Assembly: GCA_947576945.1 (NCBI GenBank)
Contig: CANPTH010000011.1
Coordinates: forward strand, 1-64,000
Origin: an uncultured Lachnospiraceae bacterium
GTDB taxonomy: Bacteria > Bacillota > Clostridia > Lachnospirales > Lachnospiraceae
Direction: 5' to 3'
DNA length: 64,000 nt
Shown: positions 16,345-26,603 of the stretch, one piece after another
How the letters are laid out: each line of letters opens with the position of its first letter
Numbering within the stretch: position 1 is the first letter of the stretch
The notes under the pieces: generated by a model
Told to the model about the DNA's origin: nothing
Database searches by the model: none
What the model saw: only the letters and a program-made list of their open reading frames with translations
Program-made: the position numbers and the translations under genes

Positions 16345-17283
16345 TTAATCATTAATCTCCAAACTTGTTTCCTTGATGATATAAGCTGGTCGCCCTTTTA
16401 CTTCAATATATATTTTGGAAAGATACTCACCGATTACACCAAGAAGAAAAATGATCATTCCTCCAAGAAACAGCATTATAATTATAATAGACGCATACCC
16501 AGTCTTTGCAGAATCTGAAGATAATGCCGACACAAAAACAAACAATGCATAAGTAAATGCGATAAACATGACTGCAATTCCTATTACACTTGCCATACGA
16601 AGAGGCGTTACTGAAAAAGCTGTTATGCCACTGATCGCATAATTAAATAAACCTTTAAAAGACCATTTTGACTCTCCAGCAATACGTTCTACATTTTCAT
16701 ACTCAATATAGGTCTTATTAAATCCAACCCAATTAAAAATCCCTTTTGTAAACCGCTCCCTTTCATGGAGTAGCAAAACAGCATTTACCATCTGTCTTGT
16801 CATCAAACAAAAATCTGTACTCCCTTGCACAACCTCTATCGATGTTATTAAATTCATGAACCGATAAAACAACCTGGATAATTTCCGACGTACTAATCCC
16901 TCTCCTTTACGATTTGCTCTTCTAGCCATGCAACAATCATAACCTGCTTCAACTTCCTTTAACATTCGGGGAATCAACTCAGGCGGATGCTGCAGATCCG
17001 CATCCATAACTACCACATAATCACCAGTTGAATAAGAGAGACCTGCCAATATTCCGGCCTCCTTCCCAAAATTCCGAGCAAAAGATATATAATTTATGTT
17101 CTTATTTTCATTACATAGAGTCTTTATTAGTTCAAGTGTTTTATCTTTGCTCCCATCATTCACATAAATTAAAGAGTATTCTAATTCCGATACATGCTGA
17201 AATATTTTCTCAATATGTCGTTGAAATATTTCCAGACTATCTTCTTCATTATAACAAGGTACAATAATGTCAATTTTTTTCAT
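16345..17283 (-). CDS. GtrB-like polyprenyl-phosphate glycosyltransferase (GT2, DPM1-like)
   Basis: 312 residues with a GT-A domain: IDIIVPCYNEEDSLEIF at the start, YVNDGSKDKTLELI, and the metal site VMDADLQHPPELIP near residue 95. Two C-terminal hydrophobic hairpins (about 230-300) match the bactoprenol glucosyltransferase GtrB layout. Such enzymes charge undecaprenyl phosphate with a single sugar on the cytoplasmic side. A GT-C-like membrane protein then transfers it outside, and the next downstream gene (17330-19615 lies upstream on this strand) is a good candidate for that partner. A GtrA-type small flippase was not seen. The gene would therefore add side-chain sugars to the exported polymer. 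Confidence 0.87.
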   Translation of the reverse strand: MKKIDIIVPCYNEEDSLEIFQRHIEKIFQHVSELEYSLIYVNDGSKDKTLELIKTLCNENKNINYISFARNFGKEAGILAGLSYSTGDYVVVMDADLQHPPELIPRMLKEVEAGYDCCMARRANRKGEGLVRRKLSRLFYRFMNLITSIEVVQGSTDFCLMTRQMVNAVLLLHERERFTKGIFNWVGFNKTYIEYENVERIAGESKWSFKGLFNYAISGITAFSVTPLRMASVIGIAVMFIAFTYALFVFVSALSSDSAKTGYASIIIIMLFLGGMIIFLLGVIGEYLSKIYIEVKGRPAYIIKETSLEIND

Positions 17284-17329
17284 TCATTTATCCCTTTTTG
17301 TTTATAATACATTATTGAATAAAGCCGCT

Positions 17330-19615
17330 TTATCTTTGCCACTCAACACTATCTCTTGGTTCTTCTATCATCCTGGTAACTACAATTTTTTCAACCGTTA
17401 TTTCTGTATCACCTGTATTAAATGTTCTAAATTCTACATTCTCGCTATCTGTAGCAAAAGATACATAATACTTCACATAATTATTATTCCGCTCTTCAAA
17501 ATCAAGTTCAACGTTTATTTCACTCTCAACACAATCAAAGCTTGCATCATTAAGGCTAGTACCATAAATCTCAACCGAATATTGTCCGGCCGCTAACGTA
17601 TCGTATGGCCCATACTGGCATGTGTCTTTGGTTAAAATAAATTCGTTTGAAACGGGTTCGGCAGATGTTGTGTAAAGGCTCTCAGCACTATATATTTTCA
17701 TTCGCATATACTCATATAAGTATTTTTCCTTAAGGTCTTCAACTTCTTCTATAGAATATGTCCTTGATAGTTTATTGGTCATGTTCTCCAGCGAATAATA
17801 AGCCCAAGTACCACTATCATGAATAGCAACAGGAACTCCCAACATTTCACCTAATTTTTCCAATTGCATATCTAACTGTTCTGCTTCATATCCTCCATAA
17901 TATATTGCAATCCCTGAAAAACCCACAATAGACGCTATCTCTACCTGCGTTTCCACATCCATATGTTCTAACCAATTTAGCCAACGCTCACCTGCCTCTC
18001 CAGCTTTACTGCATACTGACCAATTAGATGTACTAGAATGTATAAATAATAACTGATCATTATAGTCTGTATAAATACCGTCTTTTGTATATGAAATTGC
18101 CGCTTGTTGGGCATTCATAACTGGAAACACTAAAATATTGGCGTCATTACCTTCATAGTTTTCTATTTCTCTGACAAATTTTGCATCATTATAATATTGC
18201 TTCTTTAATCCATCTCCTTGCTCTCCTGTATATTTTATTTCTAGCGATGTCTGGTCAAAAATTCCCAATCCCAATATTAGAAAGCATAACAAATACGCTG
18301 CAACTGCCTTTACATTTTTTCTATGTTCCATCCAAAAACAGAAATCCTGTAGTAAACTCATGCTGACAATTATTCCTACAGCACCGATAAAGTATGAAAA
18401 TCTATTATAGCATCTTAAATTGTAATTTATAAATCCAACAATAACCCCCAATCCGCCAACTGTAGATACAAGAAATAAAAATAACTCTATTTTCCCATGC
18501 ATCTCATACTTTAGCAGGAATTTCTCTTTTGAAAAGAAACAGGCCAACAGAGCAATAAGAAAACCGATGGTCATAATCATGCCTAAAGAAGCAGTCCCAT
18601 TTTCATTAACTAACAAGAATGTAGAATCATATAGTTCTCTCAATTTCGCCAGAAATGGTATTCTATGATCACTTATTGGTAAAATATACTGTATTAGTTT
18701 TCCCGCATAAAATTCAACATCACTAAACCACCTTGTGACAATATTCACCTCTTCAATACAAGGATCAAATCTATTTGCTACTATTTGAGGCAAATATACA
18801 AGCAATATACAAGCAATCTCTACAAAAACATATTGAACATAGTAATATAAATGTCGTAATTGTTTTTTTGTTATAGAGGAATATACTGCACAAAATGTTA
18901 AAAGCATTAGGGAAAAAATCCCATAATATATTGTACAAAATGTTACAACTGCCAAAAAGAGTAATCCCAAATTCTGATCTCTGCTATTGCTCCTCATCAG
19001 TTCTTTTCTTGTAAGCTTTTGTTTTAAAATGTATTCTGTTTTGCACATTTTACCTGTAAATAAGTTCATTGCCACCACGATGATTAACGGTATTGCAAAG
19101 CAACTTCCTACATAAATATGTCCCTCGCCTCTTTGATAATGTCCAGGTATAAACGCATAAAGAATCGCTCCAATAACAGAAAATTTTTTCATTATACCCA
19201 TTTTTCTTAACATATAGTATGTGAAAGTACCATATAAGCCATAAGAAAGGATATAATAAATATTTATTCCATAACCTACACTTTTTGTAATTCTTGCAAT
19301 AGAAAACATAATTGCATTAGGTATCATACCATCCATCAGTGTACGCCACATGTTTGTATGAAATGGAACTCCCAGTCCCTCAAAATTCCACCAAATCTCC
19401 TCTCTCAATACCGATTTAATCATGATAAGTAATCCACTCACATCTCCCGAATAGGATAATGGAATATTCAAATCCATATTCCATATATGAGAAACTATAC
19501 AGAAAATTACAATTGCAAGCATACCTGTACACAAAGATACAACTATTTCACATTTATTCATATGCCAATTATCATTATCAACATTACACATTACCGGCAC
19601 CTCACACATAAGCAT
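17330..19615 (-). CDS. Large multi-spanning membrane protein, probable GT-C or YfhO-like glycosyltransferase
   Basis: 761 residues. The first 480 or so contain about eleven to twelve hydrophobic helices. The first extracytoplasmic loop carries SYSGDVSGLL, an acidic loop in the position where GT-C enzymes keep a catalytic aspartate. The last 250 residues form a soluble, probably extracytoplasmic domain. The overall profile resembles YfhO-family and GtrC-type proteins that transfer a lipid-linked sugar to cell-surface polymer. It is encoded immediately before a GtrB-like enzyme, 46 bp apart, which supports a two-protein side-chain glycosylation system. I cannot assign the sugar. The start may be at 19615 or two codons later, which has better spacing to AAGGA. 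Confidence 0.68.
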   Translation of the reverse strand: MLMCEVPVMCNVDNDNWHMNKCEIVVSLCTGMLAIVIFCIVSHIWNMDLNIPLSYSGDVSGLLIMIKSVLREEIWWNFEGLGVPFHTNMWRTLMDGMIPNAIMFSIARITKSVGYGINIYYILSYGLYGTFTYYMLRKMGIMKKFSVIGAILYAFIPGHYQRGEGHIYVGSCFAIPLIIVVAMNLFTGKMCKTEYILKQKLTRKELMRSNSRDQNLGLLFLAVVTFCTIYYGIFSLMLLTFCAVYSSITKKQLRHLYYYVQYVFVEIACILLVYLPQIVANRFDPCIEEVNIVTRWFSDVEFYAGKLIQYILPISDHRIPFLAKLRELYDSTFLLVNENGTASLGMIMTIGFLIALLACFFSKEKFLLKYEMHGKIELFLFLVSTVGGLGVIVGFINYNLRCYNRFSYFIGAVGIIVSMSLLQDFCFWMEHRKNVKAVAAYLLCFLILGLGIFDQTSLEIKYTGEQGDGLKKQYYNDAKFVREIENYEGNDANILVFPVMNAQQAAISYTKDGIYTDYNDQLLFIHSSTSNWSVCSKAGEAGERWLNWLEHMDVETQVEIASIVGFSGIAIYYGGYEAEQLDMQLEKLGEMLGVPVAIHDSGTWAYYSLENMTNKLSRTYSIEEVEDLKEKYLYEYMRMKIYSAESLYTTSAEPVSNEFILTKDTCQYGPYDTLAAGQYSVEIYGTSLNDASFDCVESEINVELDFEERNNNYVKYYVSFATDSENVEFRTFNTGDTEITVEKIVVTRMIEEPRDSVEWQR

Positions 19616-19645
19616 TTCTTCCTTGATTTTCTTATATCAAATAGT

Positions 19646-20536
19646 TTATCCCCTGATCCACCCGGCCCACTTCTGCCGATACTCATCAGCACTCATTCCT
19701 TCATTTTGGATAAACAACTGCTGCATAAGAATCACATCGCCTATCCCTGACTCTAACGCTACAGTCTCCATCGGTTTTACACTAAACCTTAGCAGTTCTT
19801 TTGCGGCATTATAGCGTCTTCTGCTGATATACTCCTCTAAACTTATGCCATATGCCCCCCTAAAAGCCGTCCCAATATCTGCCACAATTTTTCCAAACTC
19901 ATTTGATACAAGTTCGAGTACATTTTTCTCAGCGTACTGTTCATTAATGAATTCTCTCATCTCTGCAATAATAAGTTTTTCCTGCTCATCCTCAAGCACT
20001 GCAGAATCTGCAACACATTTAAAAGCTTTGTTCAACAGATGCATAAGCTGTTCACCGCATACAAGCTCTGACAAGATACTTTTTTCGCGCTGGCAAGCCA
20101 TAATATCTTTAATAACTTCAAAAAACTCGTCTGTATTCTCAACATGGAATATGGATAAAGAATTATTCAATTTAACAAATAATTCATAAAAAGCTCTCGC
20201 ACCTCTTCCATTAAAATGTACCCAAGCAAGTTTCCATGCATCTTTTTCATCACTTATGTGCTCATAATGTCCCATACAGTCAATCCACGCACAGTCACCT
20301 TTCGCAACATTTATACCTCTGCTACCAATTGTCAAAGTACCCTTTCCTTCCAAAACCACTAAGATCAGAAAGGAATCCAGATTTTCTCTTATACATCTAT
20401 GTGGCTGCAAGCTCTCTAAATGCCCCACCTCCTGCACATACAGCAGATTGTTTCTTGCGAAACTGCCCGGCGTGTGAAGATATCTTTCAGATTTCGTCAT
20501 AGCTACCGTTGTGTAAATGTCTTCTCTTCTTAACAT
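19646..20536 (-). CDS. AraC-family transcriptional regulator
   Basis: 296 residues. The N-terminal half is a cupin-like sensor with GKGTLTIGSRGINVAKGD and the family-typical AWKLAWVHFNG near residue 105. The C-terminal 90 residues form the double helix-turn-helix region: EYISRRRYNAAKELLRFS, then ALESGIGDVILMQQLFIQN and GMSADEYRQKW at the very end. It lies inside the polysaccharide operon, between rmd and the large membrane protein. It may therefore regulate the cluster or sense a sugar, but no operator could be identified. The second helix-turn-helix is less canonical than usual (GIGDVILMQQ instead of the common GFSDPNYFSR type). Confidence 0.85.
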   Translation of the reverse strand: MLRREDIYTTVAMTKSERYLHTPGSFARNNLLYVQEVGHLESLQPHRCIRENLDSFLILVVLEGKGTLTIGSRGINVAKGDCAWIDCMGHYEHISDEKDAWKLAWVHFNGRGARAFYELFVKLNNSLSIFHVENTDEFFEVIKDIMACQREKSILSELVCGEQLMHLLNKAFKCVADSAVLEDEQEKLIIAEMREFINEQYAEKNVLELVSNEFGKIVADIGTAFRGAYGISLEEYISRRRYNAAKELLRFSVKPMETVALESGIGDVILMQQLFIQNEGMSADEYRQKWAGWIRG

Positions 20537-20556
20537 TGCATACCTCCTGCTGATGC

Positions 20557-21495
20557 TCAGCTATTCATACGCCAGTAATCCAACGTCTCGCGTATCGTCT
20601 GCTCTACTGGTATTACAGGCTTCCAACCTGTCAGAGTGTTCAATTTGGTAATATCTGCTTCAATAATCGGAACATCCACCGGTCGTATCTTATTTGGATC
20701 TGTTTCGACTCTTATTTCCCTGTCGGACATGGCAACCACTTTATTAAGAATCTGCCGAATCTCCTGAGCATTGCCACTCCCTACATTATAAGTCTCGCCA
20801 GCCTCCCCCACTTGAATCAGCTTCACATAAGCCCGGACAACATCCCGAACATCTGTAAAATCCCGTTTTGCTGCCAAATTGCCCACCTTAATTACCGGCT
20901 CTCTTATCCCCTTTTCAATTTCCGCGACTTGTCTGCAGAAATCCGATACAACAAAAAGAGAAGCCTGTCCAGGTCCGATATGGTTAAAGGCTCTTACCAT
21001 CATTAAATCCATGTCATATGCCTTTGAATAGATACTTCCGATCATGTTCTGACATGCCTTCGTTGCCGCATAAATATTGCCAGGACGCAATGCATTGTCT
21101 TCGGAAATAGGTGTTTCTTCAGGTTTGATATGCCCATACTCTTCTCCGGAACCAATCAGTAAGAGACGCGGTTTATAAAAAAGATCTCTGACAGCATCCA
21201 TCACATTAATGGATCCTTTAATGTTCACGTCTATAGTCAGTAACGGATTTTTCCATGCAACTCCCACAGAACTCTGCGCTGCCAAATGGAATATATAATC
21301 GGGCTGTATCTCATACAAAATATTGACAACAGCCTCCTTATCCAAAATATCCAAATCATATACCTTGGCAAATTCTCCGACAAGGATCTCATGTGGAAGT
21401 TTTGTTGCATATGCAACGATCCCATTATCATTCAGTTCTCTGATCAGATAATCACCTACAAAACCTGCAGCCCCTATCACCAATGCCTTCTTCAT
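20557..21495 (-). CDS. rmd: GDP-6-deoxy-D-lyxo-4-hexulose (GDP-4-keto-6-deoxymannose) reductase
   Basis: 312-residue short-chain dehydrogenase of the extended type. The Rossmann motif GAAGFVGDYLI is at residues 8-18 and the catalytic YAATK is near residue 140, with IGSGEEYGHIK before it. Directly upstream is gmd, so the pair makes GDP-D-rhamnose from GDP-mannose: Gmd forms the 4-keto intermediate and Rmd reduces it. The alternative, a GDP-fucose synthase (WcaG), is less likely because that family has a different active-site and C-terminal profile, but I cannot exclude it without alignment. The downstream genes encode the transferases and exporter expected for a D-rhamnose polymer. Confidence 0.82.
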   Translation of the reverse strand: MKKALVIGAAGFVGDYLIRELNDNGIVAYATKLPHEILVGEFAKVYDLDILDKEAVVNILYEIQPDYIFHLAAQSSVGVAWKNPLLTIDVNIKGSINVMDAVRDLFYKPRLLLIGSGEEYGHIKPEETPISEDNALRPGNIYAATKACQNMIGSIYSKAYDMDLMMVRAFNHIGPGQASLFVVSDFCRQVAEIEKGIREPVIKVGNLAAKRDFTDVRDVVRAYVKLIQVGEAGETYNVGSGNAQEIRQILNKVVAMSDREIRVETDPNKIRPVDVPIIEADITKLNTLTGWKPVIPVEQTIRETLDYWRMNS

Positions 21496-21515
21496 TCTCT
21501 ATACCTCTCTGCAGC

Positions 21516-22574
21516 TTATTGATCTTCTGCTTTCCTGATCGCCGCATCTCTCTTCGCGAGTTTACGGTCATGTTCTGCCATAATTCTGACTAATTCTTCA
21601 TAAGAAGTCTTCTGAGGATTCCAGCCAAGCACAGTCCGCGCTTTTGTCGGATCTCCCAGCAGATTATCTACATCAGTAGGCCTGAACCATGCCGGATTAA
21701 CACAAACCAGCATTTTCCCAGTTGTTTTATCATACCCCTTTTCATTCACGCCCTCGCCTTCCCAGCGAATCTCTATGCCATTTGCCATGAATGCTTTTTC
21801 TGTAAAGTCTCTTACAGTATGCTGTTTTCCAGTCGCAATTACAAAATCTTCTGGTTCTCTATGCTGCATAATTAGCCACATACACTCCACGTAATCTTTT
21901 GCATAACCCCAGTCACGCAATGAATCCATATTGCCCAGTTCCAGATGATCCTGTAAGCCTTCAGCAATTCGACCAGCAGCCAGCGTAATTTTTCTTGTTA
22001 CGAAATTTTCACCGCGTCGCTCTGATTCATGATTAAACAGAATACCATTCACTGCAAACATCCCATAAGCATCTCGGTACTCTTTAGTAATCCAAAAGCC
22101 ATATTGCTTCGCAACAGCATACGGACTATATGGATGAAACGGTGTTGTCTCCTTCTGTGGTATTTCTTCTACCTTTCCATACAATTCAGATGTAGAAGCC
22201 TGATAAAATTTTGTTTTTTTCTCCATACCGAGAATACGCACTGCTTCCAACAATCGCAACACCCCCAACGCGTCGACATCGCCAGAATATTCCGGAGCAT
22301 CAAAAGACACCTGCACATGTGACTGTGCTGCCAGATTATAGATTTCATCCGGTTTTACCTCTGCTACAATATTTGTGAGTGATGACATATCGGACAAATC
22401 TCCATCATGCAACGTGATCCTTCCCGCTTCAAGCAAATGATCGATCCGCGATGTATTTGAAATGGATGCACGCCTGACAATTCCATGCACCTCGTATCCT
22501 TTCTCCAGCAAAAACTCCGCCAGATATGATCCATCCTGTCCTGTTATCCCTGTAATAAGAACTCTTCTCATCAT
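21516..22574 (-). CDS. gmd: GDP-mannose 4,6-dehydratase
   Basis: About 352 residues, the normal length. The NADP-binding motif [20 protein letters not shown] is at the N-terminus. STSELYGK and [10 protein letters not shown] hold the catalytic Thr/Glu and Tyr-Lys pairs. [17 protein letters not shown] is the Gmd-specific signature near residue 190. The reaction converts GDP-D-mannose to GDP-4-keto-6-deoxy-D-mannose. The start is taken at ATG 22574, following AAGGA; an in-frame GTG at 22601 precedes that site. It overlaps nothing and is 20 bp from rmd, implying co-translation. GDP-mannose itself must come from manA/manB/manC genes elsewhere. Confidence 0.93.
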   Translation of the reverse strand: MMRRVLITGITGQDGSYLAEFLLEKGYEVHGIVRRASISNTSRIDHLLEAGRITLHDGDLSDMSSLTNIVAEVKPDEIYNLAAQSHVQVSFDAPEYSGDVDALGVLRLLEAVRILGMEKKTKFYQASTSELYGKVEEIPQKETTPFHPYSPYAVAKQYGFWITKEYRDAYGMFAVNGILFNHESERRGENFVTRKITLAAGRIAEGLQDHLELGNMDSLRDWGYAKDYVECMWLIMQHREPEDFVIATGKQHTVRDFTEKAFMANGIEIRWEGEGVNEKGYDKTTGKMLVCVNPAWFRPTDVDNLLGDPTKARTVLGWNPQKTSYEELVRIMAEHDRKLAKRDAAIRKAEDQ

Positions 22575-22605
22575 TCCACTATCCTTTCTATTTTTGTCCA
22601 CAATC

Positions 22606-23787
22606 TTAATCCCTAAACAAAAAATCTTTTATTTGATTCACAATATCTTCACTATCATATTCTTTTTTAATATACTCTTTGGCACATTCCTCTATACGCT
22701 CTCTATATTGAGGATTTCTTATATAATAAAGAAGTCTATCTGTCAATTCTTCATTAAGCTTGTCCAAACAAACCTTTATAACACAAGTTTCTGGAAGCTC
22801 TGAAAACCATCCGCCATCATTAATAATACATGCTTTACCTTTTTGCAGAATCCTAAGCATCGCTCCGGAAGTTTCTCCCATCGAAGGATATCTAAGATTA
22901 ATAATTATATCCGAATATTCAATGAAGCTATTAAATTCATCCAAGTCAACATAGCCAGTTTTGATTACTAATCTCCCATCAACATAAGAATCAACATAGA
23001 TTCCTTCTCCAACCATCACATAACAGACTTTCTGTTCAATTTCTGCCGATATTTTTTTAACTACTTCACAAATACTATGATTCATTTTAGTCGGTGCAAT
23101 ATATCCAAATGACGATATAATCATTGTATTAGGTGGAATATGATATTTACTCATCAGATATTCCTTTGGAACTATTTTTGCCTCTTTGTCAATCTGGGGA
23201 ATCATATTTATTTTTGCGACATTTTCTTTGTCGACAAACCCACTATCTAATAGCTTATTATACGAATACCATGAATGTACCATTATTTTATTTTTTGATT
23301 TAATCAATTCATTGTTAAACGAGAAACGCTCTGCAAGATTTTTCTGTTCCAATAAATTGATATGATTATCTTTAACTGCCATTTTTATTTTAAAAAAATT
23401 CTCCATTCCTTCTTCTTGAAATACTTTGGAATAAAGCGTCCCCCGTGATTGATAATATCCAACAAATAAATAATATAAAATGAAATCATGGAGAATTATC
23501 ATCCCTGGATACTGTAGGCACGTTTCATATATGTACTCATGAAAATATGGATTATTTCCAATATTGTAAATAATATAATCATAACTGCTAAAATCAATTT
23601 GATCACATCCATGTTTAACAACTTTACACTGTGTTGCCAAATTACTATTATTCATTTCATAGTTATCAATATAAATGGTTATATCAAATTTTTTCTTCAA
23701 TGCGGCCGCCAATATTTCTGAGTAATCAGAAATACCACTTCTCACTGGCCCCATAGGACTGACATATAGTAATGACGGTTTTCCCAT
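22606..23787 (-). CDS. GT4-type glycosyltransferase
   Basis: 393 residues with a GT-B architecture. The N-terminal domain opens with [20 protein letters not shown], the usual acceptor-domain glycine loop. The C-terminal domain has [15 protein letters not shown] and a donor-binding [18 protein letters not shown] in place of the classical E-x7-E segment. It is encoded just upstream of gmd with a gap of about 30 bp, and with the next three genes forms a block of GT-B enzymes. In ABC-exporter pathways for D-rhamnan or mannan, several such enzymes (WbpX, WbpY, WbpZ in Pseudomonas) build adaptor and repeat units. I assign it to this group by context only. Confidence 0.82.
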   Translation of the reverse strand: MGKPSLLYVSPMGPVRSGISDYSEILAAALKKKFDITIYIDNYEMNNSNLATQCKVVKHGCDQIDFSSYDYIIYNIGNNPYFHEYIYETCLQYPGMIILHDFILYYLFVGYYQSRGTLYSKVFQEEGMENFFKIKMAVKDNHINLLEQKNLAERFSFNNELIKSKNKIMVHSWYSYNKLLDSGFVDKENVAKINMIPQIDKEAKIVPKEYLMSKYHIPPNTMIISSFGYIAPTKMNHSICEVVKKISAEIEQKVCYVMVGEGIYVDSYVDGRLVIKTGYVDLDEFNSFIEYSDIIINLRYPSMGETSGAMLRILQKGKACIINDGGWFSELPETCVIKVCLDKLNEELTDRLLYYIRNPQYRERIEECAKEYIKKEYDSEDIVNQIKDFLFRD

Positions 23788-23800
23788 TTTCTTGACCTTT

Positions 23801-24844
23801 CTATCCCAACAGTTTTTCTATTACATAATCCCAACTAATATTTTTCTCAATCATTGTATGATACCCATTTTCACCCATTTGGCGAGACAATTCTCTATTC
23901 TCATACCATTCATCAAAAATTTGTGCAACCTTCTTGGGATTCTCTGATGTAATATATCCATTAATTTGATCTTGAACAAATTCCAATGGTCCCCCAGCGT
24001 CCTCATGTACAATGACTGGTTTCCTTGAAAAGAAACTTTCTAATGTAATATATCCGTAATCTTCATCATATGCCCCAAAATAAACTCCAAGACAATTTGC
24101 ATAGTAATCAATTTTTTCCTCCTCAGAAATGAATCCGACTAATTTGACCTTGTTATGCAAATTATTCGTTTCGATAATTTTATGAATATATGCAATCTCT
24201 TTTTCTGAACCCGATCCAGCTATCACTGCCTTAACATCACTCTTAGTATATTTCATTGCCTCCACTAATACTCTTTGACGCTTCATCACATCAATTCGGC
24301 TTGCATAAAATATATAATCACCATAGGAACAACACTTCAATTTCTCATAATTTAATGGCGGATGATAAAGTGCTTCCGCTGAAATTCCGTTGTATTTCAT
24401 TAACCGGTTTGCAGTATTTTGTGCATTTGTAAAAATATGTTCTGCCTCACTAATATATTTATTATCAGAATCCATGATTAATTGACGAACTTTATCTCCA
24501 TTTGCAAAATTGTCCAAATCGCCAAACTTAGTTCCCCATAAATCATATGCTTGTCTATGTTGATGCAATAACCATAAAACTTTATGCTCATGCTTCACAT
24601 AATACGCTGGAAATTTCATGGCTATAACTTTATCAATCTTCTCTCCATTTACTTCCGTTAAATCCATCATCCTTCCCATCATCATACAATCCACAATTTT
24701 TTCTGCTGGATACCATTTGAAAGGTATGGTGACAACATCTACACAATATCCTCTTTTAACAAGCTCATTCTTTAGCATATTCACATGAATTTCTGCTCCA
24801 CCAGTGATAAATGGAACCTGAACAGTAGCAATCGCAATCTTCAC
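23801..24844 (-). CDS. GT4-family glycosyltransferase
   Basis: About 347 residues. N-terminal TVQVPFITGGAEIHVNMLKN is the standard GT4 acceptor-domain loop with GGAE. The C-terminal half carries YASRIDVMKRQRVLVEAM, then YGYITLESFFSRKPVIVHED, the E-x7-E-like donor site. The start is set at GTG 24844: AGGAGG lies 9 bases upstream, and the GTG overlaps the stop of the preceding gene as GTGA. This indicates translational coupling. An upstream ATG in the same frame would lie inside the previous gene. The transferred sugar is probably D-rhamnose or mannose by context, which is inference. Confidence 0.85.
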   Translation of the reverse strand: MKIAIATVQVPFITGGAEIHVNMLKNELVKRGYCVDVVTIPFKWYPAEKIVDCMMMGRMMDLTEVNGEKIDKVIAMKFPAYYVKHEHKVLWLLHQHRQAYDLWGTKFGDLDNFANGDKVRQLIMDSDNKYISEAEHIFTNAQNTANRLMKYNGISAEALYHPPLNYEKLKCCSYGDYIFYASRIDVMKRQRVLVEAMKYTKSDVKAVIAGSGSEKEIAYIHKIIETNNLHNKVKLVGFISEEEKIDYYANCLGVYFGAYDEDYGYITLESFFSRKPVIVHEDAGGPLEFVQDQINGYITSENPKKVAQIFDEWYENRELSRQMGENGYHTMIEKNISWDYVIEKLLG

Positions 24845-25938
24845 GTTTCCAATCCTCCTAAAACCTCTGAACAAAAACTCAAAAATTTTTTCTTAATTTG
24901 TTCATAGCAAAATCGTGACTCATAATTTCTTTTACCAATTCTTGCGTAGTAATCAATAAATCTCTTATCTTCATACATTACATGAATCGCCGCCGCATAT
25001 TCTCTCAAATCATCATTCAGCAAAACTCCTCCATCCCCACACGTATCCGTAACTGCACATGCATTTAATGCAATTATTGGAAGATAGAAATTCTGTGCTT
25101 CCAAAATAGGAACGCAAAAACCTTCATGTTCACTAGTACATATAAAAATATCACTTCCCAAATAGTATGACATCAGTGTGCTATCTGTAACTTCACCTAT
25201 AAATTCAATATTGTCTTCAAGCCCATAACATTTTATTAAATTAAGCAATTTCTCATTGTATCCTTTTATCTGATCATCAAACTTCCCAACAATACGTAAT
25301 TTGGCATTTCTTTTATAATTGATCAAATAGATTCTTAACACCTCAATCAAAAATATATGTCCCTTATTAGGTGCTATACGACCTACAAATAATAAATTTA
25401 TATCTTCAGCGTCTATAAGCAAATTTAAAATCGCAGGATCTGGTATATTCTTCTTCCATTCGTCTATCTTATGCAATGGTGGACATATATGTAGATTTTC
25501 TCTGCAAATATCAGTTAAATCCTGTCCATTATATTCTGAATCACAAAGCCATTTACATTCCTTATATTTCTTTTGAAATCTCGATGTCTGTTCACGACCT
25601 TGTAAGCATTGATTATAATGAAATTGATTGTATGATTTAAAAAACATTTCAGGAGTAATATTATGATAACGAATAGCAAATCTGCATTCTGCCATATCTA
25701 ATAGCTCTTCACCTTCTTTCCAATAGACACTATGATGATAAAATATGAAATTACTTTTATCTTTTATCATAGTTTCAACATATTCTCTGCCTATATACTG
25801 CAAATTTTGGTTAAGACAATTATTGGCATACACATAACATTTTTTTCCACATTCCACCAGAATTTCATACATCTTTTCAATATCATTTCCAATTGCATCG
25901 TGTTGTGCCACTGTCTGATGCAGAAATATCACCTTCAT
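24841..25938 (-). CDS. GT4-family glycosyltransferase
   Basis: 365 residues in a GT-B fold. The C-terminal donor domain shows LLFVGRIAPNKGHIFLIEVL and CTSEHEGFCVPILEAQNFY, which contains the E-x7-E catalytic/donor motif. The N-terminal domain begins MKVIFLHQTVAQHDAIGND and contains FYHHSVYW and RYHNITP. Similar proteins are found among mannosyl- and rhamnosyltransferases of O-antigen clusters. It ends in a four-base GTGA overlap with the following gene and starts 11 bp after the DUF4214-like gene, so the three are translated from one message. Linkage type cannot be predicted from sequence alone. Confidence 0.85.
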   Translation of the reverse strand: MKVIFLHQTVAQHDAIGNDIEKMYEILVECGKKCYVYANNCLNQNLQYIGREYVETMIKDKSNFIFYHHSVYWKEGEELLDMAECRFAIRYHNITPEMFFKSYNQFHYNQCLQGREQTSRFQKKYKECKWLCDSEYNGQDLTDICRENLHICPPLHKIDEWKKNIPDPAILNLLIDAEDINLLFVGRIAPNKGHIFLIEVLRIYLINYKRNAKLRIVGKFDDQIKGYNEKLLNLIKCYGLEDNIEFIGEVTDSTLMSYYLGSDIFICTSEHEGFCVPILEAQNFYLPIIALNACAVTDTCGDGGVLLNDDLREYAAAIHVMYEDKRFIDYYARIGKRNYESRFCYEQIKKKFLSFCSEVLGGLET

Positions 25939-25948
25939 ATTTATGCTC

Positions 25949-26521
25949 CTATTTTTGATTCGCTTTTTTTCTTCTCAGTAAATACTTCCCTGTAATTTTT
26001 ACTGGTATTCGCCCACCCTCAAATGAATTATTAAATATATAAATCATATCTAGTCGATCACATTCATGACTCGTTAAAATAGTTAAGTTATGTTTATATC
26101 CTTCTGCATCTGCCTCTCGGTTAAGAAACACTTGATATAATTCCTTGATAAATTCCTCATCATTCAATCTAAATAAACGATTAATCCGTACCTTTTTTTG
26201 CGGTCGAAGATAAAGGTACATTTTTTTAATCAAAGGCCTGACTATATTTTTGTAAATACCGATTCTATATAAAAAGGTATCTATTTTTAAAGCTACTTTA
26301 TCCACTTTACTTTTAATTTTCCAAAATAGATCTACAAATACTTTCCTGATTTTGAAATAGTAATTTGTTCTGCCGCGTATTCGTAGATGCTGTGCTTCCT
26401 CTTTAATTAAATATTCAAATTCTTTCGATAATTCGTAATCTAAATTATCGCAAATCTCCAAACTGTTATTTTCCATAATCATTTTATGATTTCTATCAAT
26501 TAGTCTATCTATACTTTCCAT
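25949..26521 (-). CDS. DUF4214-like domain protein, possible scaffold in the glycosylation cluster
   Basis: 190 residues. Residues about 135-190 read LNDEEFIKELYQVFLNREAD followed by EGYKHNLTILTS, matching the pattern of DUF4214 (a short helical domain often found beside or fused to glycosyltransferases). The first 130 residues are charged and helical, with basic segments (RKVFVDLFWKIKSKVDKVAL) that could rest on the membrane. There is no signal peptide. It stands between the coiled-coil methyltransferase and a GT4 gene, so a role in assembling the polymerisation complex is a reasonable guess; function is not established. Confidence 0.65.
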   Translation of the reverse strand: MESIDRLIDRNHKMIMENNSLEICDNLDYELSKEFEYLIKEEAQHLRIRGRTNYYFKIRKVFVDLFWKIKSKVDKVALKIDTFLYRIGIYKNIVRPLIKKMYLYLRPQKKVRINRLFRLNDEEFIKELYQVFLNREADAEGYKHNLTILTSHECDRLDMIYIFNNSFEGGRIPVKITGKYLLRRKKANQK

Positions 26522-26603
26522 AAATGCTTCATCTCCTACATGGCTTCCATCAAATTACTATTGCAATTTATTCAATATATAATATTACTCTATAATTCGA
26601 ATG

